Below, one piece after another: positions 57,001 to 64,000 of a stretch of DNA of 64,000 nt (positions within the stretch are counted from its first letter, which is position 1; each line of letters starts with the position of its first letter). The stretch covers positions 7,746,263-7,810,262 of the forward strand of contig OZ025223.1 in NCBI GenBank assembly GCA_964019055.1, written 5' to 3'. The notes under the pieces were generated by a model that was not told the DNA's origin, did not search any database, and worked only from the letters and a program-made list of their open reading frames with translations. This DNA comes from Anthopleura xanthogrammica (Eukaryota > Cnidaria > Anthozoa > Actiniaria > Actiniidae). The position numbers and the translations under genes are program-made.

Positions 57001-60000
57001 CAAAGTCGGCGATGAGTTTGTCGTTCCGACGGCGTTCGTCTTTCCAGGCTGTTTGCCAGTTTTCAACCTTGAACAAGAAATGGAAAGTTTTTCAGTGAGA
57101 TTTTCAACGCTATGAAAATGAAATAGCACCACGAGCATAAAAAAAAACAGACAACAGCAAAGGCAAATCAAGAGAGCAGAGCAGAGCAGAGCAGAGCAGA
57201 GCAGAGCAGAGCAGAGCAGAGCAGAGCAGAGCAGAGCAGAGCAGAGCAGAGCAGAGCAGAGCAGAGCAGAGCAGAGCAGAGCAGAGCAGAGCAGAGCAGA
57301 GCAGAGCAGAGCAGAGCAGAGCAGAGCAGAGCAGAGCAGAGCAGAGCAGAGCAGAGCAGAGCAGAGCAGAGCAGAGCAGAGCAGAGCAGAGCAGAGCAGA
57401 GCAGAGCAGAGAAGAGAAGAGAAGAGAAGAGAAGAGAAGAGAAGAGAAGAGAAGAGAAGAGAAGAGAAGATCGCAAGTTACATACCTCAGACAGAAACCT
57501 TTGTTCTCGCGAAATCCGCTCCATCCGATCATCAACCGAAGTTGCCCGAATCGACGCTCGGGATTTGACCGGCTCATCATCGGACCACCTCGGTGTTATC
57601 GGGGGCTGATTTTCCCTATCTTCATAATCGGGTCTAACTATATGTTTCAGGTAGTTAGCAAAGGATTCAACGGATTCAGCGAGGTGATTGGCTGATGAAC
57701 TGTCTTGGTCTTTGCGGTTGGTCTTCGTTTTTATCTTCGGACTTGGGATCTTTCTTTCCTAAAAAATGATGAATTCATTCACGTCAACAAGGCTGCCTTT
57801 CTGAACGGCTTTTGCCATATTATAATTGAAGTCAAAAGAACTCAGGCCATAATGTAGAATATATAGGAGAAGGGAGGAGTTCGAGCTAAATAATTTTTTC
57901 TGCCAATACAAACAAAAGTCCTTTTGTCCTGGGTGTCTAAAACACGTGGGCAAATCTTTAAAAAATTGTTAGACTTTGTCTGGCAATCCATTTGTAACCG
58001 ATGCTCACAAGGACTCCAAGACACAAGAACAACAATGCACTTCGGTCCTGGAATTCGGTATTCAGTTCTAAGTATTCAACGTTGTTGAAAGAGCTGTTAA
58101 TTTGTGACGTATTTCCGGGTCTAACTGCTCACAAAAACTGCTAAAATAAAGTGAAAATCGTACTCAATGATTTAACCTCCACCTGAAACAATTGGAAGTT
58201 TGGACAACGAATCCTGTCATAAAGAAAAAGTAAGAAAAATCGTTATTAAACTCTTTTTCGTTTTGGACCCGGAAGTCGTTTTTCCATAGATTGACGTCAC
58301 ATTTAAAAGCTCTATAGCTGGGTTTCAGTCAGCTGATAAAAGTCTTCGAATCTCGTTATCTGCTCCAAATGGTGGTCAAACACTGACCACCATGTGCTGT
58401 CAACCAGAAAGAATTCTATTGAAAACTTGTGATTCAGCTGAGGAACATTCCGCACGAGATAGGAAATGACGTCAAGTGAAACCCAGCTATACCACAGGCT
58501 TAGTTTATGAGAGAAGAATGCTCCTACATGCAATCCAAAATGCCTCACTAAAAATCTTACCACATGCTTGCTCTTCCTCATGGTTGGAGTTGGAGACCAA
58601 GAAGGCGGAGAAGACATCGATGGCTGCCACTGATCTAGTTTACTCTTCCCAACAGACTGATTCTCTTTGTCCTTTCTCTTCCCTTTCTTCTGTGGAACTC
58701 GAGTGGATGTTTCTGGAAGTCTGCCCTTGCTGCCTCGAACTCGTACAGGAGAATAGGCACTCTTAGCAGTCTTTTTATTAGTTGTCTTCTTGGTTGGCTC
58801 GCGTTTTTTAGTATCTACACTCTTACGAGCTTTTGCTTTGGCCTTGATGCTGCGTATGCTGTCGGGTGGTGGTGTGTCTTCGTCCTCCTCGGTATCATCA
58901 TCTTCACCAATGTTTTTGTCAATCATGGCAAGAATATTCGCCACTGGTTGCAAATCTAATCCTCTCTTCTCTTCGGTAAAGCTGTCCCGAGTTTCGCGCG
59001 AGTCTAACGGGACGACACGAGAATCTAAGGGAATCCCTCGGGAATCCACCGCGAGTCCTGGCTCTGGTCTACTCGGGATAGGTTCAGAGGGTTTTAAGCT
59101 GAATCCCCTGCAGTCCACGGGCAGCGAGGCTGAGTCAATACTATTGGAGGTGAGAGTCATTCCAGCGCTTCCAATGTGTGTTAGCAGCTGTCGTTTCTTC
59201 AGCTCGTTTTCTACCGGACTGCTGTCGGTAATGACAGATGGTCTTAGACTGAAACCTCGGGATTTTGTCTCTCCTGTTGATGATTTTTGTAGAATGAGTT
59301 GGTCCTCTGGCTGTGATTCTTGGGGCTGAAGACCTTCATTTTCGGGACGCCACAAAAGAAAAAAAAACACAACAAAGAATCAAGAAATGAATAAGACAAA
59401 TGCATGCACCCTTGCGAGTTCACAAAGCGAATCACGGATCACTCTAGTTTGATTGCTGGACACGTTATCACATGTAATAAAAGGCCATGGTTTGGCATGT
59501 AAAGGGAGAAAAAAATCGGCAGAGGTAAGAGAAGGGGGAGAAACTGTAGGAGGAGAAAAAGGAAAGAGAATGAGGGAGGTTAGGGGTGGGTGGGCAGGGG
59601 ACACATAGGGATGTGAAGTGGGCAAGTGAGGGAAGGGTAAAAGTGAGTTATTAGTTACAGAGATTGAACCTGAAGAGGGAACATCCTGGGATAAGGACAT
59701 TCTTTGGATGGGTGAGGGCAGGAATGGACCACATAGCGGAAGAGACAAGGCAAGTGCAAGAAGAGCAGGGTGATCAAGTATAGTGTCTTACCTCTATCCT
59801 GTTGGCTTCTATCAGTGGCATTCATCTGTACTTGCTGTAGTGCTGCTTGTAGTTCAGCTATAGTGTCTGTTGTACCACTGTACAGGTTTCCTGTACCAGT
59901 AGTCTTTAGACCAGATCCACTGCCAGATGTTCCTTCCATACCTAACGATTACAATAATATTGCAGTAAACAGTCATCACTACAACCAGCTGTACGAAAAA

Positions 60001-63000
60001 CTAAGCGCGAAAAGGATTGGTGTTGTAATTCAAGCGGCCCTCGCCCGAGTCTTAAAAGTCATATATCTCACAGAATTTGAGGAGATGGATCGCAAAGATT
60101 TACTTTAATTTTTTAAACAACACGTATACTTCAATTTTTTTTCTATAAATTCTTTGAAACGCGTGTTTTTGTATTGGGAAGAGACTAGGAGCAAGGGCCG
60201 CTTGGCTAAGCATCGAAGCGCGCTGTGATTGGACGGTTCGTGCGTGCTCCGGACACCTGAAAGTGGCGATATCTTAAAACTCGGGTTTGATTGTGAGGAA
60301 GTAAGTTAAAGTTATAGTGCTAAGAGAAACGATGTTATTCCGGGCGAAAAACCCTTGGAAATAAATTCGGAAAAATTAATTCCGACCTCGATAGGATTCG
60401 AACCCACGGCCTTCGGATTTGTACACCGACGCTCTACCAGCTGAGCTAAAGGTCGAACTGGGAGCAAACCGGGGTGATTGTGAGGCTTTAGTCGTATGGT
60501 ACTTCGTGTATGGTACGAACACGTGGATCACCAAATACATTTATTGGTAGGAATAAAATAATGTACCATACACGACGTTCCTACCTTTCGGCAATAATAA
60601 GAAAATTTTGGTAGAAATACTATTCAGTTCACTACTCAACAACGTTATAATAGAATCTACAGCACTATATCTACCATCTGATGCTTTTGATCATGAGGTT
60701 TAATGCAATTCTGAACATTCTATTTAACAATTAGTCCTCGAGTCCGAATGGTCTAATTGTTTTAGTAAAAACCTACTAATCGGTCCAATAAAAGGATGCA
60801 AAAAGTTTTGGATTTTGCTTTAAATATATATTTTTTGGTTTTCAAAACCGGCGCTTTTCGCTACTAGAGGTCTATCACTAATAGACCCCTAGTAGCTCAG
60901 CCAATCACAGGGCTCGATTGGTGATAGACCATTAGTAGGTTTTTTCTAATCTTAGAGAGACTTATTAGTATAGTATCATGCTAGAATTTCAATATCATGA
61001 GCATGTCCTTTTCAAAACTGGACAGGAAAACCTACGTTTCTTTTACCTTTTGGTTTGTCCAGTTGAGTTTTTGGTTTTGACTTTTTTCTGTCTAATGTTG
61101 AATCTAATGAATCCATTAAAGACACTGAAAAATACATCAAGAAAATATACAGTTACACTCAGTTAAGGGAAGCAAGGGTGGCGTAGTGCGTAAGTTATCG
61201 CCTCTCACCGCTATGGTCCCGGGTTCGATCCCCGGACTCGGCACCTTAAGTGAGTTGAGTTTGTTGGTTCTCTCCCTTGCTTCGAGGGTTTTTCTCCGGG
61301 TTCTCCAGTTTTCCTCCCTCCGTAAAAAACCAACCCTAATTCGATCTGAGCTGTGCTCCGTGGTCAGACATGAGTCGTATGGCGGCTGCCGAAGGCGCCT
61401 TCGTATGCCTTCGACTCGACCACGTTGAGCTGCGTCCTTCGCAATTCAGCTCTTCAGCTGCCAGTAAGGATGATTAGCCACTCCAATCTATTATTTATTA
61501 GTTAGCCGGTAATTTCCAAGATATGGATGAAATCACGCTCTTAAGGAAATGACAGATGGTTTGAGATGAAAAACTGGTTCTCACTATGAAAAGAACCAAC
61601 ACGCAAGCACAAGAGAATGGCTCAAGATTTTGTTTTTCTTGCATTGGCTTGTGCTTGTGCTGGGGTTTTCTATCCATAAATTTACTGTTTTGTGTACTCC
61701 ATGCAGCCTCGCTTTAAATCTATTGTTCTGAGGTACTTCATTCAAGCGAATTCTGCAAAGGTCTAATAAAGCTTGATGACAATATTTATTTACAGTGCGA
61801 CTACTTCAACCAAAGCCATCCAAGCAAATTTTCAAACAAATTAGCCAATCACGATTGAGTATTTAAACAATAGAATCGGAACAAATTTTCACATTTTTTC
61901 CTTTAAAAGCACATATTTTACTTTATACTCGTGTATTTTTGATCAGAAGTGAACAAGAAACAGTTTAAACTCCAGAAGTCGTCCCCATCCTGTTATTCAG
62001 AGTCCAAAGCGTGATTTATAAATTTGATTTAAAATTTGTTTGGGTGAGTAGTCGCACTGTAATATTAATTTACCATTTTTCTTTTTCTAGTTTCCTAACC
62101 TTTTGATAATAAGCTTGGTTTATTTGCTTCCAAAAACTGGAAAAAAAATCATTTATAATTATAATTGGGTACGTCATGGATATGGGTCCTATATGGTTAT
62201 GAGTGTGGGCATATAACTTCATATTGGTGTAGGATAGGAGAACAACTTCTTATAACCGGTCTAAAAGTAATGGCAATCATCAGACAATGTCCAGCCAGAA
62301 TAGCCAATGTGCATGAGCTCGAAATTATAGCACAAAGCACGATGGGAAAGTGAGTTCTTACGCTTTTTTGACTCCTCTAAAAATTCATCTGACAATTTTT
62401 CCTTCGACATTTTCTATGTAAATAAAAGGATTTCAGCAGACGAAAATAACAGAGTAATTTTTTTCTGATAGTTCCTTTGATTTCCCTGTTACATTTTTAA
62501 AGAACTCACTTTCCCAGAGTGCTTTGTGAGCTTTGATGCACATTGCCTATTGGAAGTTGTTCAGTCAATTCATTGCCTTGCCAGTGATTTTGACCAGTAA
62601 TGTGACCCAGAAACAAGGTATTATATAAGCTAATAAAACTATTTTTTTATGCCCTGTATATGCTATTTGCTTACTGGTTGGGTTGGTTTGGTTGGTTCTT
62701 CTGTTTCCTCATGTTCTTCTTGATCATGAGTTTCCTCGAACTGATCACTATAATCGTCACTATGATCAGCACTTTCTTCTTGGTCATCACCTCTATCAAC
62801 AGCAGCTTCTTCTGTTTGCTTACCTTTTAAGGCATCTAAAAAAGAAAAATTATTTAAAAAATAGTAATAGTAATAATTATAATTATAATGGTGATGATGG
62901 TGATGATTTTGATGGTGATGATGATGATGATGATGGTGATGATTTTGATGGTGATGGTGATGGTGATGATGACAGTGATGGGGATGGTGATGGTTATGGT

Positions 63001-63567
63001 GATGATGGTGATGATGATGATGGTGATGATGATGATGATGATGATGATGGTGATGGTGATGATGGTGTTGATGATGATGGTGATGATTTTGATGGTGATG
63101 ATGATGGTGATGGTGATGGTGATGGTGATGGTGATGGTGATGGTGATGGTGATGGTGATGGTGATGGTGATGGTGATGGTGATGGTGATGGTGATGACGA
63201 TGGTGATGACGATGATGATGACAATGATGGTGATGATGATGGTGGTGGTGATGATGATGATGATGGTGATGATGATGGTGATGATGATGGTGATGACAAT
63301 GATGATGGTGATGATGATGATGACAGTGATAGGAATGGTGATGATGATGACAATGATGGTGATGCTATTTTCAACCCAGTTACACAAATAAATGCTACTC
63401 TAGGGAATGACATGTGGACTAAAATAGGAGAACATTACGCCCAAGCTAAAGAGGGCTATACAATATCAGACTGACCCGACCACAGGCCATCTAACAATCT
63501 ACCTGTTGCATTGAATATTGAATCCCCCACTTCAACACCTGTCGCTTGTAATCTATCATCTCTTTCT
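51091..63567 (-). CDS. CEP162: CEP162 (QN1) orthologue, centriole/ciliary transition-zone protein, 5' partial
   Basis: Thirteen exons on the minus strand: 63567-63503, 62835-62675, 61124-61047, 59941-59792, 59333-58561, 57758-57486, 57067-56834, 56426-56258, 55353-55096, 54056-53788, 53429-52954, 52607-52061, 51444-51091 (stop). All junctions agree in phase except 62675/61124, where a small exon is missing. They give about 1,270 aa; the human protein is about 1,400. The first part is acidic and Ser/Lys-rich ([13 protein letters not shown]), and from about 57,758 on it is coiled coil. Identity rests on CEP162-like blocks: [50 protein letters not shown] and the C-terminal [20 protein letters not shown] then GVVIP. 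CEP162 binds axonemal microtubules and helps assemble the transition zone at the distal centriole. The start codon lies outside the window. Confidence 0.93.
51815..52006. mobile_element. Fold-back MITE in the last CEP162 intron
   Basis: Arms of about 50 bp: AGACCTTTTCGGCTAAGG ... CCCATTTCAGACCACGTGTC at the left, GACACATGGTCTGAAATGGG ... CCGAAAAGGTCT at the right. A weaker single-arm relative lies at 63,395-63,455. Confidence 0.75.
52770..52890 (-). mobile_element. SINE fragment in a CEP162 intron
   Basis: AGGAAAAACCGGGGAACC, AAACCCTCGAAGCACAGGAG and AGAACCAACAAGCAACTCTA are the reverse complement of the SINE body. TTCCAATTGGAATTTAG marks the tail. The tRNA-like head is missing. Confidence 0.65.
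53595..53765. repeat. (ACAG)n-rich microsatellite in a CEP162 intron
   Basis: GACAGACAGACA runs broken by AGAAATAGAAAGACA. They produce the spurious CLSVCLSV frames on the minus strand. Confidence 0.9.
54090..54700. repeat. 59-bp tandem array in a CEP162 intron
   Basis: About ten units of GACATGCCGTAACACTGAAA, TGGCTTCCCATAAGAATGAT, TACAGCACATACACGGTAC. Diverged units continue to about 55,080, up to the next exon (55,096). Confidence 0.9.
55405..55985. repeat. 56-bp tandem repeat array E
   Basis: Ten units of the family seen in the zinc-finger cluster, in the orientation of arrays A and B, within a CEP162 intron. The last unit passes directly into the SINE at 55,985. Confidence 0.9.
55980..56140 (-). 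mobile_element. SINE continuous with array E
   Basis: CGAATTGGAGTTTAGCTTGT, then GGTTTTGCAGAGGGAGGAAA, then GGAGACCTAACAAACTCTAC, then a B-box-like GGGAATAGAACCC and GAGGTGAGAGGCGAT. This is the complete SINE read backwards, with its 3' end fused to the tandem array. Confidence 0.75.
56540..56725 (-). mobile_element. SINE in a CEP162 intron
   Basis: GAGGGAGGAAAAATGACTG, CCCTCGAATCAGGAGAGAG, CAGGTGATGCCGAATTCAGG, AATCAAACCCGAGGTCC and GAGGTGAGAGGCGAGTGAAC, the reverse complement of the family. No 56-bp array is attached. Confidence 0.75.
57173..57470. repeat. (AGAGC)n then (AGAGA)n in a CEP162 intron
   Basis: A pure pentanucleotide run of about 48 units that changes by one base to AGAGA for the last 60 bp, ending 15 bp from the exon edge at 57,486. 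The minus-strand ALLCSALL frames are shadows. Confidence 0.97.
58313..58491. mobile_element. 179-bp MITE in a CEP162 intron
   Basis: Perfect 15-bp inverted ends TATAGCTGGGTTTCA / TGAAACCCAGCTATA, flanked by CTC and CCA, so the duplication may be the TA itself. It lies 70 bp from the exon ending at 58,561. Confidence 0.75.
60383..60455 (-). tRNA. tRNA-like sequence, anticodon ACA, probably tRNA-derived repeat or pseudogene
   Basis: On the minus strand: a D arm TAGCTCAGCTGGTAGAGC, a T arm GGGTTCGAATCC, and acceptor halves CGACCTT and GAGGTCG that pair if one base before the 3' half is bulged. The anticodon arm is TCGGT-GTACAAA-TCCGA, with a T-T mismatch next to the loop. Read strictly, the anticodon is ACA (Cys codon TGU), which normal Cys tRNAs do not use. 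It lies in a CEP162 intron. A SINE head or dead tRNA is more likely than a working gene. Confidence 0.5.
60766..60946. mobile_element. Fold-back MITE, about 180 bp
   Basis: AAAAACCTACTAATCGGT at the left and ACCATTAGTAGGTTTTTT at the right, with an inner GTCTATCACTAATAGAC palindrome and CTACTAG/CTAGTAG pair. Confidence 0.55.
61165..61440 (+). mobile_element. tRNA-derived SINE, best copy
   Basis: The head GGGTGGCGTAGTGCGTAAGT contains an A-box-like stretch, and CGGGTTCGATCCCCGG is a clear B box. The body is TGTTGGTTCTCTCCCTTGC, CTTCGAGGGTTTTTCTCC and GGGTTCTCCAGTTTTCCTCC. Its tail, AATTCGATCTGAGCTGTGCT, is the segment that in other copies turns into the 56-bp tandem units. No poly-A tail is seen. 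It lies in a CEP162 intron. Confidence 0.8.
62281..62570. mobile_element. Fold-back element in a CEP162 intron
   Basis: GATGGGAAAGTGAGTTCTT (62,341) and AAGAACTCACTTTCCCAGAG (62,500) start inverted arms of about 60 bp that also share CAATGTGCAT. The arms face inward around about 140 bp. Confidence 0.6.
62890..63362. repeat. (GATGGT)n / (GAT)n microsatellite
   Basis: GATGAT and GGTGAT units over about 470 bp in a CEP162 intron. Long Asp/Gly, Met/Val, Ile/Thr and Ser/Pro frames on both strands are artefacts of the triplet unit. Confidence 0.95.
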
Positions 63568-64000
63568 CTGAAGAGGAGAATAAAAATAAATAAAATCTTT
63601 GCCATTTGAATCGAATTGGATAATAAGGAAGAAATTCCATAGAGACATATAGAAGATAATTATATTATCCATGCAATCTAAAAAAGGAATGAGACGGGAT
63701 GGAAAAGGATATTCATTTGGGAAATGACAGAATAGGGAGGGGTAGAAAGTTATAGGATAGGATTCAGTATTGGTTTAAGTTATTACGGTATGACTACTAT
63801 AACTGGGGCCACTTAAACAAAGTGAACTGATTGTACAAAGTACAGGATCCAAGGTACAAGATTTAGTTGCCTGGAGAGTTCTTGATCACCGATTCAACAA
63901 TGTCTCCAGATTGAAAGAGAATAAACTTGCAAGGCAGTTCAAACAGCTCATTGACAATAGATAATTGCAGAGTAGAAGTAGTAGAAATATTATCAAAGGA
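63568..64000. other. Upstream CEP162 intron, no exon recognised
   Basis: The acceptor CTCTTCAG precedes the exon at 63,567. No further CEP162 exon is visible before the window ends. A plus-strand stretch of about 48 codons (VLDHRFNNVSRLKENKLARQ) is open near 63,800-63,963 but has no start codon or splice support. Confidence 0.4.

Noticed and set aside
57110..57580. Leu/Ser/Cys-rich ORFs (SALLCSALL)
   Set aside because: They come from (AGAGC)n; only the 57,758-57,486 part is a real exon.
62683..63474. Asp/Gly-rich 263-aa ORF and its Met/Val, Ser/Pro and Ile/Thr counterparts
   Set aside because: Triplet microsatellite shadows. The left part overlaps a real CEP162 exon on the opposite strand.
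63800..63963. Plus-strand open stretch of about 48 codons (VLDHRFNNVSRLKENK...)
   Set aside because: It reads like protein, but it has no start codon, no clear splice sites and no family I recognise.

Overview
The window is eukaryotic nuclear DNA: spliced genes with GT/AG introns, AT-rich non-coding sequence, tRNA-derived SINEs, many short fold-back transposons (MITEs) and long tandem arrays. An intronless rhodopsin-type GPCR, a full-length-style ciliary gene (CEP162) and tandem C2H2 zinc-finger genes point to an invertebrate animal. An anthozoan cnidarian (sea anemone or coral) is my best guess. That placement is inference from gene and repeat style, not from a marker gene.

Region 1 (about 1-24.6 kb) is a head-to-tail cluster of four paralogous minus-strand genes. 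Each has a non-coding first exon, a small coding exon with a WW-like motif, and one large exon. The large exon carries an invariant N-terminal motif ([12 protein letters not shown]...), an acidic region and 7-12 C2H2 fingers. Copies 1 and 2 share one kind of middle region and copies 3 and 4 another. Copy 1 has lost its last fingers to a 2-bp frameshift, and copy 2 carries a truncated finger. Between and inside these genes lie a 56-bp tandem repeat that appears to grow out of a SINE tail, a 20/40-bp satellite of about 2 kb, and several fold-back elements.

Region 2 (about 24.6-41 kb) holds no gene I can support. It contains a 177-bp satellite and then three unrelated satellites nearly back to back (58, 89/94 and 61 bp). 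A Mutator-like fold-back element has landed inside the last. A U2-snRNA-like fragment and two small MITEs with 9-bp target duplications are also here.

Region 3 (about 41-49 kb) has a small, poorly resolved minus-strand gene, a fold-back element filled with an 8-bp microsatellite and carrying a hammerhead-like motif, and the intronless GPCR (47,418-48,470, plus strand).

Region 4 (about 49.6-64 kb) starts with an uninterrupted 1.3-kb (CCAT)n block next to the 3' end of a minus-strand CEP162/QN1 orthologue. Thirteen exons of that gene fill the rest of the window; its 5' end lies beyond position 64,000. Its introns carry SINEs, the 56-bp array, a 59-bp array, microsatellites and MITEs. CEP162 is known as a microtubule-binding protein of the centriole and ciliary transition zone. 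The zinc-finger genes are probably nuclear DNA-binding proteins. Nothing in the sequence ties the GPCR to either.
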